The notes below the pieces were generated by a model. That model worked only from the letters and a program-made list of their open reading frames with translations. It had not been told where the DNA came from and did no database searches. Both the position numbers and the translations under genes were made by a program. DNA of 64,000 nucleotides from Adenanthera pavonina (Eukaryota; Streptophyta; Magnoliopsida; Fabales; Fabaceae), in contig JAIVEN010000013.1 in the NCBI GenBank assembly GCA_026686845.1, forward strand, positions 950,001 to 1,014,000, read 5' to 3'. Positions within the stretch are counted from its first letter, which is position 1; every line of letters starts with the position of its first letter. Below are positions 35,240-48,395 of this stretch, in pieces.

Positions 35240-37280
35240 ACAAATATATAAAATAAATGACAACATAAGTATATTACCATTAATTTCAAATCCATGCAAC
35301 CAATTACAAGTGTAAATAAAAGCTTGAATATTATTTGGAAGAAGAGAAGATCGATACTTTGAGAACACATGAGTCAATACTAAAGACTGATTCACTAGTC
35401 ACAGAGGTGATTGGAATACTAAGGATATCACATGCCATCCTTAAAAGAATAGAAAATCGGTCTTCATTAGTTTTCCAATAATTTAAGACATCTAATTTTG
35501 GAAATTAGTGAGGATCAAATGTTGCATCTTTCAAATAATAACCCAATTCAGACTTTGCAATGAAAGTACCCCTGCTCCTAAAATTAATATAGCTTGCATA
35601 ATAAAAAAATATTTATAAAAATGTACCAATTATAAGATAAAAAGAAGACAAATAAAAATTTAAGTCTTAAAGAATTTAAAATTTACACCAAGAGCTTTAG
35701 TGAAAATTTTACTCCTTGGCATTGAACTACAGGTGGAATGAATTGGTATAGTTGGCATACTTGCTCCTCATCCAAGACCAATGCCAATAGAAGAAGATGA
35801 TGCATTCACATCTCTATATTAACCATAAATATAATACAAAATTCCCTTGATTGCTTCAACTTTGTCTAGGCAAGTTTCAGAGTCAGGGTCAAGTACTGAA
35901 TAAGAATATTCTATCATTGCAAATTTCATTCAAGAATCAAGAACATTTGCAAGTGCAAGTATTATGTTATAATCACTCCAATACTTGTCAAATTTTCCTT
36001 TGATTCTTTGAGCCATTTTTCGAATATCATCATTAACATTATTTATGTTTTTTTCAACAACAACTAAATTTTGGAAATTTGACTGAAATACATATTGGAA
36101 GTAGGATAAGATGACCCAAAAATCAAGTTTATGATAACATCAAATGGCACCAAAAAATTGCATATTAGCTCTGCTCTCCTCCAGCCTACATGCGATAGGC
36201 AAAACTTGAAATGTCCATCATTTGAAGCTAAGGTAGAACATGCATGGCAATATCTAATTCAACTTTCAAGCATTTCATAGGTGGAATTCCATTTGGTTGG
36301 CACATCTAACCACAAGCTCATTCAAGTGTCAATGTTGCCCACTTCCTCAACATAATTTCTGAAACTAATCATTCTTGCCTGTGAAGATTTCACATATTTA
36401 ATGCTTTCGTGGATTTTGTGTAAAGCATCACTAGTTATTTTCAAGCCATCTTGAACTATAGTTTAAGATGTAGGTACAACATTGCACATGAAAAAATTGC
36501 CCATTGCATATTAAGTCATTGTGCAAACTCAACTTCTTTTTCAAAATATCTTGCATATTGTTACTGGTTGAGACATTGTTCAAAGTAATAGAAAACACGT
36601 TTTTCTCAATCCCTCAATCTATCAAACAATCATACACCTTCTTTGATAATTCAATCCCCAAATGTGGAGACTACATCTTACTGAAAGCAAGAATTTTACT
36701 GTTAAGTTTCCACGTTTCATCAACAAAATAAGTAGTTAGACAAAGATATCCCTTAGATGTTACAATAGTTCAACAATATGATGTTAATCATATTCTACCA
36801 GGAATCTTTGACAAAGTCTGTTTCTACTTTTCCTTCTGATTATTATATAATTTCAACACATCTGCCACAACATTTTTCCTAGTAATATACTTAACATCAA
36901 GGTTCAATAATGCATGGAGTTCTCTAATCCAATTATATTAAACAAAGGAATAAGGAAGATCATGTACAGTTATGGCCATTGAAATGGCCTCCTGTTTACG
37001 CATTTGATCATTTTTCCTAGCCTCATGTTTCCTTCTTGGTCTATCAACAACATGGCAACGTCATGGTATTTTGTAAGACCTAGACATATTTTCATATGAT
37101 GATTGAGATGTGAAGTGCCATGTGATTTACCACCCGCTATATATTGTCTTCTACAACCATTACAATTTGACATTTCCTACCCCTTAGCCTTTTATCCAAT
37201 TTTAGTAAAATACTTCCAACAATTAGCTATGCAAGTTTTGCTCTTTTTAGTTTCTTTATTATTATGCTCAGAACTTCCAT
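35240..37280 (-). pseudogene. hAT transposase (BED finger, RICESLEEPER-type), broken
   Basis: Read on the minus strand. A BED-type zinc finger lies at about 37260-37060 (CWKYFTKIG, then CNGCRRQY, GTSHLNHHMKIC). The transposase core follows (IRELHALLNLDVKYITR, KQTLSKIPGRI, FVDETWKLNSKILAF, SKKVYDCLIDWGIEKNVFS). The C-terminal hAT dimerisation domain is at about 35510-35270 (FPKLDVLNYWKTNEDRFSIL, LSIPITSVTSESVFS, YRSSLLPNNIQAFIYTCNWL). More than ten in-frame stops and several frame changes are present, so it cannot make an active enzyme. Longest surviving frames: 37173-36970 and 35395-35156. Confidence 0.9.
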
Positions 37281-38515
37281 AAGTTCATTTAGTTGAATTT
37301 AGGGTTCAACAATATTAGCACCATCATTCATATTATCAACCTCCAATTCCAAATTACTAGTATCATTCATATTAACATTAGACATATTTTACTCTGCAAG
37401 TGAGAAAAATAATAAATCATTATAACAACACAATATTTGTTCCAGTCTAGCCAACTCAAATCAAATTACTAGTATCACTCACACAATATCTATACTTACA
37501 TTTGCACTTGACATTATTTAACTACACTTGCATCACCAATATATAACAGGAGGTACAACCATGCTCTTTTCATTTGGTTCATTTCTTGCAATTCCATGAG
37601 TTATATACATTGCACAAATTCTTACAATTCATTTCTTATGGCTCATTTCATACCAAAGCACCACCTAAAATAACTGATTAATATTATAATTTAGATTCCA
37701 TAAACTTAACCCAAAACCAAAGGTATGAAAGAAGTAACATTTATTACGTCAAAATTGATAAAGATAACAAACTTGAAAGGAATTTTATAGGAACTTCAAT
37801 TCTCATAGTGTAGAAATATCTAAAATTGCAATCAATAAAAATATTAGACAAATAGCATGTAAACCACTATTAGGATAATTAGTACAGTACAATTCTCCTA
37901 TTGAAGAAAATTTTATTCCAGTCTTTTACCAATTGGTGTAGTGCTATTTGGAAACTTATTGGTGTGGTGTTACAGAGCTAGAGAAGAAAGGAAAGACTGA
38001 GAGAGCATACTAAAACAACAATCGAGCTCAATAGGACTGAGGATGGAGTCAATCGAGACTAAAGGAGAAGGATCGAGCTTAGGCGTGGCTGACTAGGCGT
38101 AGTTGGCCAAATGGGTGAGGGTCGAAGGACTAAAGATGCTAACGTTGAATGGGCTATGCCTCAATGGAACACCGTCACTCTGACAGTGGGGGGAGATGCA
38201 AACGCCTGACTATACGAGCTAGGATCTATGATGCGAGAGTGAACCATTGTGACTTAGCTACTGTAGGAGGGATGCCAGACACCAAACACCAAATGAAGAA
38301 TGATCAAAATCGAAGATGAACGTGAAAGGAGAGGCTAAAAGTGAGACTAACAGAACAGACGTAATCATGGTCATGGTCACGGAACGACTGAATGCTAGTT
38401 GGGGGAATGTTGGATAGGACTTACGAGCGGGAGGAAACAACCTGGCGAGATTAAGGTAAAAAGGGAAGAGGAGTAAGGGTTGGAGGTTGGACTAATGGTT
38501 TTATTGTTTGAGTTA

Positions 38516-38694
38516 CTACCTGTTTGGTTTACCTTTACCTTTTGGTAAACCAAACAATGGTTTTTAATTATCATTTTTTCCTTCTTTATTCAAATAGATT
38601 TGTGGTAAATTTTTTTACTTTTATTTAAACTTTATTTTTGTAAATTATGATTATTCTAACATACATTTTATAAAAAGGTAATCCAAACAAGTAC
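38516..38694. mobile_element. small Tourist-like MITE nested in the hAT element
   Basis: The 179-bp insert has inverted ends CTACCTGTTTGGTTTACC and GGTAATCCAAACAAGTAC and is flanked by TTA on both sides (38513-38515, 38695-38697), the 3-bp target duplication of PIF/Harbinger-type elements. It has no coding capacity. It inserted after the hAT element. Confidence 0.7.
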
Positions 38695-38901
38695 TTAGAT
38701 ATAAAAAAAGAGATAACAAAAAGGGGTCATCCTAGCTCAAAATTTTTCATCCATTATGAAGCCTCCTAATTTTTTAAGCCCACCTTGCCATTTTGGCTAG
38801 CTAAGAGAATCGGTCCATGGGCTTTAACCCATTTTGTCGGTTCCACACAACATTATCTTCTAGTACTATTCGTAACTCGTGACAACACTATTTATGTAGG
38901 A

Positions 38902-40799
38902 AGTAAATTTGGAATTTTTATGGGCTTGATATACTTCTCAAGAAGAAAATTATAACATGTTGGTTAACTTTTTATTTTCGAGGAAGTTTAAATTATTTTT
39001 GAAATAAATATACTATGTTTTATTATTAATGACATAAATGCCCTTTTCATTTCATAATTTTTTAAAGAAATTAAGGATTTTTTTAGAAAATCACTATATT
39101 TCCTTCGGTTTATGTTATAAAAATTTTTGTATCAATTATACGTATATTAAGAAAATTACTTTTTCACCTAAAATTAATGTAAAAAAATACTAATATTTTC
39201 TATTTTATCCTTATTAAATACTTTATTCTATTATCATTATAGGGCTACAAATGAAAGATAAAAATAATTAAAAATAGGAGTAAAATAAAAAGAAAAATAT
39301 CTTATATCTTATATTTTAAATAAAAAATTTCTCATACAAAATGCCTTATAATATGAATTAAAAAGAGTACTTAAGAAATAGAATTTTTCAAATTTAGCTT
39401 AGGAAGCCCAACGTTTAATCCAACTTTTCATGAAGTTCTAGAATTTTCGCTCACCAAACCAGAAATATTTATCTACTTTCTGAAAAAATAAACTTCTCAC
39501 CATCACTTGCACCATATCAGGCGAGTTAAACGAGCCCTTGGAGTGAAATGTCATTTTCCCCCTAGAGGAAAAAAATCAAAGGAAATGAGAGGTGGATAGT
39601 GAGCGTGTGGCGGGCACACGAAAGTGGAAGGCAAAAGCATGTGGGATGGTGGGGTGGGCACGCCTTCTCTTTGGCTTTATCCAAACCAAATCCAAACAAC
39701 ACCTCTCCCAATCATCATTTGCCACCTCCTTTCATCAAAACCATGATTAATCCACATTTAATATTGTCATCACTATCACTTAGCTAAATTATTATCCCAT
39801 TATAAAACCCCTAATCAACATCTCTACCAAAATTACTCCTAAAGTTACATAATTACACCCTTAAGCCCCAGTGCCTCGTTACTTTAATATAACTATACAA
39901 ACCATAACTTTCTCATCATTTCTTTCTTTCTTATATTTTTAATCAAACCTCTCATTATCCAAAAAAAATCACATGGGGCCGACTAATTCAAATCATTGTC
40001 TTTTTTTTAGATGTAATTTTTCAGAGTATATTTAGATGTAAATTCAAATCATTGTCATGATTGCTTTGAACATCTTATTATTAACATTTCTTTTATTTAC
40101 TGATTACTTATTTTACTGATAATATCCTTATAATTTGAAAATAACTTTTCTCAAAGCTTAGTGATTAATTGCCTAAATTCTAAAATTAATATTTATATAT
40201 ATATATATAGTAAAAAAATTCTGATTTATTTTTCTCTCACAACAAAAATTATAATTAATAAGATTACAAAAATAATTAAGTTAATATCAAATTCAAATTA
40301 AAATATTGATTTATTTAAAATTTGATGATAAATTTAGTTAACTCATTTTATTTATTAGCAACGCATAGTTGTATAAAAATATCAACATGATAAGATAAAA
40401 TGAAAAAGAACAAGATGTAATTTATTGGAAAAGATATTAAAGTTTACTTGGTATATATATATTTTTTATATATTTACCTAAATTGTTCTTTATTTTACTT
40501 CATATTCATCCACCAAACCAAAGCATTATTTTTTCTCTTCTTAGCTTGATATATTTGGCAAGATGGGAGCCTCAGTCCTCCTAGTGTACAGTTGTTTGTT
40601 CTTATCTGGGCTTTGTGTGTGCCCGTTTTTTTTTTTTTAAATGAAAACTCATTCATCTTTTATAATTTATAAACCAAAAAGCATATCATTTTTCATTCTT
40701 CTCATACCTTTTTTGTTAAAAAGAAAAGGTTCTTTCGCAACGAATCATAAATATGGCCTAACAACTCAACCACTCATGCCTAAATGAAAATGTGTGTTA
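38902..40799. other. intergenic, AT-rich, no gene seen
   Basis: No exon set found. A (TA)n run lies at about 40193-40209 and a poly-T run at 40627-40639. The short frame at 39599-39787 has no domain features. Confidence 0.55.
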
Positions 40800-41300
40800 A
40801 AAAAATCAGATCATACCGACCGGTTCTCAGTGCCAGATCCAGTCCAATCATAGATCTTGACCTTCCCTTTCTAGAACCGATAGAAAACCGGTTAAATCGA
40901 CCATAAATTGGTGCTGAATATTTTTTAATTTTTTTAAAAAAATTTTAATTTTTTTAAATTTTTTTAAAAGTAACATTATTTTTATTACTAATTATCATTA
41001 TTTTTGTATAAATTTTTTTCTATATTATAATATTGTATAAGTATTATTATAATATATAATTATTAATAATGATAAATTTACTTAATAAATAATATGAAAA
41101 AAATATTAATTAACCATTTTGAATTTAAAATTTATTTATAAATGAATATTAACTTATTTAGATTTTAATATTAGGTTGTGAAACTTATTAATAATATTTT
41201 TTATTTTTTATATAATATATAAAATTAAAAAATTATTAAATTTATTACTATTGATTAAATCACAATTAAACTATTAAACTTTAAAACAATATTTTCATAT
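40800..41300. repeat. CCGG-type dispersed repeat, copy A (worn)
   Basis: It opens with ACCGACCGGTTCTCAGTGCC and AAAACCGGTTAAATCGACC and continues with a long AT-rich body (CTATATTATAATATTGTATA, then AATAATGATAAATTTAC). The body closely parallels copy B at 46417-46905. The GC-rich half has lost most of its CCGG/CGACC sites, as expected for methylated CG decay. It has no coding capacity. Confidence 0.55.
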
Positions 41301-41463
41301 GGTTTTTTAAACCTTACCATTTGAAAGAAAGGTTATGCTTGGATGACCTCCCGTACGAGTGCGCCTCTTTAAAACCCAAAACCCATTCATCTGAAAACCC
41401 TAGCCCCAAACATTTGAATTGGTCTAAGCGTCATTAAATTAACAAGCAACTTGTACTCATTCA

Positions 41464-41499
<36 letters not shown>

Positions 41500-42613
41500 T
41501 ATATATGGTGATGAACGAATGATTCTATTTAGGGCTGTTTGATTATCTGATTTATAAAATTAAGTTAAGATAAATAAAATTTATAAAAATAAAATTTACA
41601 TAAAGTAAGTTTGTTGGAAGTTGTTATGTTTGAATATTTTTTTTATAAAAGTAAGTTTGATAAAAAATCTGTTTGGATGATAGGGGTTAAAAGTACTTTT
41701 AGATATATAATATAAAATAAATTTGTTTCTTCTTTCTCAAAACTCATGTTTTGTTAAAAATAAATAATTTTTTTTTATTTTTCAAAATCATAGTTTAATC
41801 AACTTTTTATTTTTTTTAAAATTAATTTATATTTCACTTATGTTTCATCTTTTAAAAAATCATGATTTTTTTTATAAAGGATAAACCAATAACCTTAGTA
41901 CGCTTTGGTCAGTAGACTCAAAGCTATTACCAAAAGCCAAAGATCTCTTATAGCCCAGTCAAATCCCGACAGCCAACTGCTTTGGTAGTGGTTGGTATCA
42001 AATCACACATACTTGTCTTTGGTAGTCGTTAGGGGCATGTATGGACCAAATTTTTTTCTTTTTTGCACTGAGGACAAATATTGATCCTTCCAATTAAATT
42101 TGTTTTATACATAAGTGTTTATTTAAGGGTTGAGAGTCCTATTATTCACACAAATTTGAGTTGGTAAATCAAACTTAACTTTTCTTGCATGCGTTCAATT
42201 TTATGAATTTGTGGATTCTTTTATCATGAAAAACTTGCTTGTTAGAAAAATGTGTACAATAAAATATAATCACAGAACAAAACAGAAGCATTGATGATTT
42301 TGAAGCTTGTTTCTGAAAAACGATTACCCATGAATTAGAAGCTAATTAAGATATCCTCTCTATATTTCATTATTTTGCACACTTGTGTTTTCGAGGGAGG
42401 GTTTTCTGTTTTCTCGGATTGCAAAATCTTTTGGGATTTTTAGTTTTAAATAAGCTAAAAATTGAAGGGTTTTATTTGGTGTTCGGCCAAGAAATAAGTT
42501 AAAAAAGACCTCACTTTTTATGCCTTCCTGGATCGGGACTTTATCTTGGAGGTCCTCTTTTCCTCCTCTTCATTTCAATCTTTACCTCTTCCCAACTCTT
42601 GCGAAGAGAAGCC
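41301..42613. other. intergenic, with simple repeat and dispersed AT-rich repeat
   Basis: A (CATA)n run passes into (TA)n at about 41461-41506. 41545-41760 is a copy of the AT-rich repeat also seen at 13484-13600 and 13907-14110. The final 200 bp are probably the promoter and leader of the NicO-type gene. No other gene seen. Confidence 0.5.
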
Positions 42614-44910
42614 ATGGAGAGGATTCTATCCTCGTCTTCTTCTGCTTCTTTCAAAATTAATCTGAGCCCTTCTACTTCTTTTCTCAATCGAAAGATTCGA
42701 TTCGATTCTGCTAGATTCATTTTTCCAGCATCAGCGCGTTCCATCGTTAGGCGGCCCAACTCAATTCCTTTCAAACATGAAAATCCATCTTCATTTTCTT
42801 CTACTACTCCCTCTTTTACTTCATCAATGCTGCCGAATAATTTGCCATCCCTTTCTCCTTGTCGAGGGGGCTCTTCAGAAGGGTCGCCATGCGAATCCGG
42901 AGTTCTCTACCAGATCACAAATGGGGCTTTTGGAAAACGGAAGGTTTGTAATTTGTGTTATCATCATTTGGAAAGACCAAATTTTTCTTTGTGGGTGTAC
43001 AAGTTATGATTGCTGAGATCTTGGGTGTATTTGCTTTTACTCTCTTGCTCCAGATGTCCCCGTGTTTTTCTATTTTGGTTGCATACTCTCTCCAAGATGA
43101 TTGTTTTATTATGGAAAGGTTTACTGGTTTTTCTGTTTTCTGGTTGATTTCTACCTGTGAGATGATGTTATTATCCGAAAAAGATTCAGAAGGAAACTCT
43201 ATTTGGCATATTCTATTAATTTTTGCATAGGAACACTTTAGTGATTCGCCTTCATTCTGCACTCTGCAGTATTCTGCTTCGTTATCTTTCTTGTTGAAAG
43301 ACACAGAGAATATCTTATGTTGTCGTTGGTCTATGCAGAATCCGTTTAATTAATTTGCAGGCTAAGACATTATATGAACGCTTCATGAAGCCCTTATGGT
43401 TTAGTGAATAATCAAGTGTTTTTAAGACATAACGTTACTAAAAGTAGGTTTTGATGTACAAGCATAAAATCTATATTAATTGACTGATGTCTCATGTTGA
43501 TCTATGCTGAAGGGTGAAATTTGAATTATCTGGTTCTCGAGCAGTTTATTTATTGTTTTTAGTCTACAACCCAATTTTAGGATTTGGGAATGCAGTTGGA
43601 AGGCCAAAATATTTCACCATAAGCGACGTTGCCAAACTAAGTAGTTTTTCTTGTATCACATAACCAATCTTGGCTTTTAAATACATATTTATGCCCCTAA
43701 ATCATGAGTGTGATGTATATACGGCCCTAATTTAGGACAAGGATATGGGATTCGCAAACTTGTATGAGAAACAAAGCTATTAAACTTGAATAACTTTTCA
43801 CTTCAATGGTATATTGCTGTTACTAAATCAGGATTATTACTGACACACATTGAATTATGCATAACAGAAATAGACTAGGATATATGATGGTTTTGCTAGA
43901 AGGTTACTCTGTTGAAATGTCAGATTTGACCCTGGTCTAATGGTCTATCATTTTTGTGATATTATTGAATCATGATAACCTTTGGGCCACAGGGGATTAT
44001 ATATTATAGACTCAATATACAGATATTAGTTTTTCTCAGATGTTTGAAAATCCTGTGATACTTTTGGTCTCAGGTGATAACAGCCCGGACATTTGCAATA
44101 CTTTCTGCTCTTTTTATGATCTTAATCCAACCAGCTTTTGCCCCAGCAGCGTATGCAACCTTTCAAACTGCTACCAAGGCAAGTGGTCCTGCTGCTGCTG
44201 TTGGTGGAAAACTGATCCGCACCGAGTTACTAAGCAGTGCCTGGACTGGTTTCTTTGCTGGTTGCTTGCACACACTATCAGGGCCTGACCACCTAGCAGC
44301 TTTGGCCCCACTGTCAATTGGTCGTTCCCGAATGGAAAGTGCTGCTGTTGGAGCCCTTTGGGGCTGCGGCCATGATGCTGGTCAGGTTATATTTGGCTTA
44401 ATCTTTCTACTCCTTAAGGATCAGCTTCACATTGAGGTTATTCGAACTTGGGGCACTCGAGTGGTTGGCCTTACCCTACTTTTAATTGGTGCAATGGGAA
44501 TTAGGGAAGCTTCAGAAGTGCCTACCCCTTGTGTTGCCTTAGAAAATGGCGAACGTGATGTCAGTGTCTATGAATCGCTCGATAATCCAACTGTAGGAAA
44601 GAAGAAGATTGGCTTTGCTACTTTTGCTACAGGGATAGTTCATGGGCTGCAACCAGATGCATTGATGATGGTATTGCCTGCCCTAGCTTTGCCTTCTCGC
44701 TTGGCTGGTGCTGCATTTCTCATCATGTTCTTGCTTGGGACTGTAGTTGCAATGGGTAGCTATACAGTATTTATAGGTTCATGTAGCCAGGCACTAAAGG
44801 ATAGAGTACCGAGAATAACTGAGAAACTCACTTGGGCTTCGTCCCTTGTTGCAATTGCCCTTGGATTGGCTATCATTATAAGCCAGTTTTTTGGGTTTAG
44901 CCTATATTAG
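42614..44910 (+). CDS. plastid high-affinity nickel/cobalt-transporter-like protein (NicO family)
   Basis: Two exons, 42614-42943 and 44074-44910, join in phase 0 to give 388 residues. The first about 100 residues are rich in Ser, Arg and Pro with few acidic residues (MERILSSSSSASFKI start), a typical chloroplast transit peptide. The rest is a polytopic membrane protein with the family's histidine motifs: GCLHTLSGPDHLAALAPL (about 174-190), LWGCGHDAGQ (about 210) and GIVHGLQPDALMMVLPALAL (about 300). Bacterial relatives carry Ni2+ or Co2+ through these His/Asp residues. In plants the family is annotated as high-affinity nickel transport, but the substrate in plastids is not settled to my knowledge. 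The ATG at 42614 is preferred over an upstream in-frame TTG. The 1130-bp intron is GT-AG. The gene looks intact and matches Arabidopsis At2g16800/At4g35080 by type and context. Confidence 0.9.
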
Positions 44911-45310
44911 TACATTTTCAACTGCCAAGGAACTTCATTTTCAGAATCATCATTTGGTGACAAACTGGAGACAGGGACCTCAAGAGATTTGATCGTCCAC
45001 GCAACTTCATCAATCATTTTATTTCTATTGAGTGTGTACAACTTGTTAGGTTTTTAATTTGTTCTGTAGCTGGGAACTCTTTTTTGTCCGGGTAGATCTC
45101 AAATTGGTCCATATGTATCATGCCATGGAATTCGCATATTGTAGCATGTATCTTTATCTTAATCATACAATATTGAGTTATATAATATATGCTTATTTGG
45201 GTGTTGTATAAATGAGTCAATTGAACTTTTTAGAAGTAATAACGTGGGGGAAGAATCTCAAATCTTCTCAAGGTTTATTTAGGAGCTGGAGCTGGTGGCA
45301 GTGAGGTTTA
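44911..45310. other. 3' flank of the NicO gene
   Basis: Probable 3' UTR to about 45200, followed by intergenic sequence up to the MITE. No other gene seen. Confidence 0.5.
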
Positions 45311-45686
45311 GGCCCTGTTTGATTCTGTTTTCGAAAACAAGTTTTCTGTTTTTGGAATCAGAAAACTCAGAAAACTTATTTGGTAAATCTGTTTTTATAA
45401 ACTGTTTTGGAAAATAGAAAAACAAAAGAACAGAAAACTCATAACACCTTTTAGGTGTTTTGTAGTTTTTATTCTGAAAAACACAAGGAAATGTGAGAAA
45501 TATTTAATTTGTTAATGGTAAAATTATAAATTTTGAATAATTCATTTATTACTTACTAGTTATAACTTTGAGAACAATTATTCAAACAGATTTTTTTACT
45601 TTCTTGTTTTTAAAACTTATTTTTAAAAATTGTTTTACAAAACTGTTTTTGAGAACAGAAAACATAAAATATTGTCAAACAGGCCT
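45311..45686. mobile_element. Tourist-like MITE (copy 2)
   Basis: 376 bp with inverted ends GGCCCTGTTTGA and TCAAACAGGCCT, flanked by TTA at 45308-45310 and 45687-45689. The interior matches the copies at 3213-3612 and 60539-60914 and is exactly the same length as the latter. No transposase is present; it would have been moved by a PIF/Harbinger-type enzyme. Confidence 0.85.
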
Positions 45687-48395
45687 TTATTATCTCTCCA
45701 ATAAGTAGGACTGATGCAACCAAGTGTGTGTTTGGTTTCACAGTTAAAACCAAGTTTTGGGAAAAAACTTGATTTGATTTGATTTGTATGATGTTTGGGC
45801 AATTTTTTCAGTTCCCGTTGGAAAATGATTTTCCAGCCAAAACGTGGTTCACGGATAAGCAACAATGAAGCTGCTTCTCCGTTCCACTTCTTTATTCTGA
45901 TATATATTTATTTTAAAGTCAGATAAAAATGAATCAATAAAAATGAGGAAAAATAGAAAAATTGAAAAAATAAAATTTCCTTAAAATTTCTTCTATCTAT
46001 TAACTGAAATGTCCCCTTAAAATTTTAATTTCCATGGACTATAACTAGTAAAAAAATGTTATACCAGATATATTATGTTCTCAATTAAATAAATGCAGAT
46101 TAAATTTTAGTTCAAGTAAATTACATTAATCATAGGATAGAGTTTAAACTCAATTTGAAAAAAAATTATAAGTTTTATCAGAACCAATTTTCAAATAAGT
46201 CATCCAAATATAAACACGTTAGTCCAAAACCAATTTTATCATAACTATATTGCAAAACCATTTCTACCAAAACTCATTTTTGACTAATTGAAAACTAAAC
46301 GGGCTCTAGTGTAAAGCCACTGAAACCAACAGCTTCTGTAGACTGACCCCAAAATTTGTGGCTTGTAACATATGGCAAGCACTACTTCCTGGTTTGTATA
46401 GATTCTATCATTGTATTAAAAACCGGACTGGACCGGCCGGTTCGACCGGTCCGACCGGGAACCTGCCCCTGGTCCGGTCCGGAAATAGCTGAAAACCGGG
46501 AGAAATTGGAACCGGTGGGAACCGGTGAAGAACCGGTCAAATCGGTATAAAACCGGTACAAAATCGGGTTGAACCGGTCCAATTTTTTTTTATTTTTAAT
46601 TTTTTTTTTAATTTTTTAAAACTATTTTTTAAAAATAAAATAACATTATTTTTAGTATTAAATAGTATTATTTTTATTGTAATTTTTTTCTTTCTATATT
46701 ATAATATGTTATAAGTATTATTATGATACATAATGATTAATAATGATAAATTTACCTAACAAATAATATGAAAATAGAATATCAATTGACTATATTATTA
46801 AAAATATATTAATTTATTCACAACCGGTCCGACCCCGATCCGACCATTGAACCTTGAACCGTTGCCTCATCCGGTTCAATGACCGGTCCGATTTTTAATA
46901 GCTTGGATTCTATTGAATAATATGGGGGTTGAAGGATTTTTTACCAAGATTCTCCCACTTTACTCCCCTACATATTCTTCGTAATACCTGAATATATGCC
47001 TCTAGCAATCGATTAGTAAATATATAAATAAAAATGTGTCTAGTTTGTTGATGACAAATATTAACAATTCCCGAATTCTCAAAGCTGTCAGCTTAGGCTC
47101 CTGAGGGTTTGACTGTGCACAAATTGATATTAAAAAATAACTACCTATTAAAAAAGTATATATCATATGCCTATTGATGCTATTCAAAGTTTGTTAACCG
47201 TGGCTTATGATGTTAAATAAGAAGGGTTTCCCTGGAACTATCTTCAAATTAAAAGACAAATTTATCATTTGAATGCTATATGAGAAACTTTATCACGATA
47301 AGAACACAAAAAATTTCTTTAGAAAATTGAGGGATTAAATTAGTAAAAATGTTATCCTTAATTTATTAAAAAGATATTATAATTCCATTTACCATTGGCA
47401 AAATGATAAATTGCGCATAAGAGTTATGTACACCTTAATGTGAGTATGTGACAATTAAATCAATTTACAAACAGCAGAAGTTTATGAGTACCAGCCATTG
47501 TTGATAATACTTCACAGGACAGACTTCTACTGGGTTAACTCTAATCTTGCACTCCAAAAGTTCAGAAATTCAGGCTAAATGAATATAAATTCAAAGATAA
47601 GTCGTTAATTCAGTTTAATCAAAGTTAAAGATAGGTCGTGGCAGGCACAGCCATCACAACTTACGTAGCTGAAACATCAAAGTTTGTTCAGAAGGAAATG
47701 ACGCGTACGCAACAAAAAATAACATAAATTGCCTGGTTTTATTTTGTAAGGATAATTTGGCTTCTCTCCTCATTCTTATTCTGGTTCTTCACATATCCTA
47801 AAAAAGATAGATGTACTTTCCCCTCCAAATAAAAAAGAAAGCTGCATGTACCTTATATTTTGGATCTAGATATATGTACCTTACTTTAAATCAAGAAACT
47901 GGAGAGGAAAATTAAGAGAAACGGGGTGGCTAAAGTACTAGACTTGAAGAACAAATTCATGAAATGCACAGCTGGCGTGTAGCGTAAAGAGCGGGGAAAA
48001 TAAAAACTTAAAGTTAAAAAAAGGAACTTGGCCAAACACAGCCAAGTTCTCCGAAGAATTTACAAGCACATCTAAAGCAGAGGACTACAATTTAACATGG
48101 TTATCTTTCTTTCATTACAAATGATTACTTTGAAATCTAAACCAGAGAACTACAGTTTCAGCTACTTTGAAATCTATTCGCCTTGCAAAGCACAGTGGAG
48201 CTTTTCATTTTTAATATGGTGCAGGGCATAGCCAAAAACAAACATCCTCACAGAAAAAGCTGGACATCAAATCATTCCTGCGTCAGGCCTGGATGTATCA
48301 ATTCAAGCTATAGTGTTTGTGGCCACAGAAAAAGGTTAATTGAATTTAAGGGGGAAAAACCTCTATTCTATAGAATCATGGTCATGGAGGAAGCA
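45687..48395. other. intergenic, apart from one dispersed repeat
   Basis: No gene seen outside the CCGG-type repeat at 46417-46905. The last part, from about 47950, is likely 3' UTR and flank of the minus-strand phosphatidylinositol synthase gene. Confidence 0.5.
46417..46905. repeat. CCGG-rich dispersed repeat, copy B, with inverted ends
   Basis: The ends are inverted: TTAAAAACCGGACTGGACCGG at the left and TGACCGGTCCGATTTTTAAT at the right. The left 150 bp are an unusual GC-rich island of ACCGGT, CCGGCCGG and CGACCGG units within AT-rich DNA. The middle is an AT-rich body shared with copy A (40800-41300). The inverted ends and lack of coding capacity suggest a MITE. I could not fix the target duplication. 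Confidence 0.65.

Larger units (their letters stand above)
34582..38893 (-). mobile_element. non-functional hAT DNA transposon
   Basis: The 4.3-kb element is flanked by an 8-bp target duplication, ATGTAGGA, at 34574-34581 and 38894-38901. Eight bases is the length made by hAT transposases. Ends are worn inverted repeats: TTAGGAATGGCCAAAA on the left and, read from the right end inward, AATAGTGTTGTCACGA, both near the hAT form TAGGG(T/A)TGNCAAA. The interior carries a minus-strand transposase broken by many stops, and a MITE nested near the right end. Confidence 0.8.

Noticed and set aside
44040..44288. 82-codon frame over NicO exon 2
   Set aside because: It is another reading frame of the real transporter exon and starts inside the intron.
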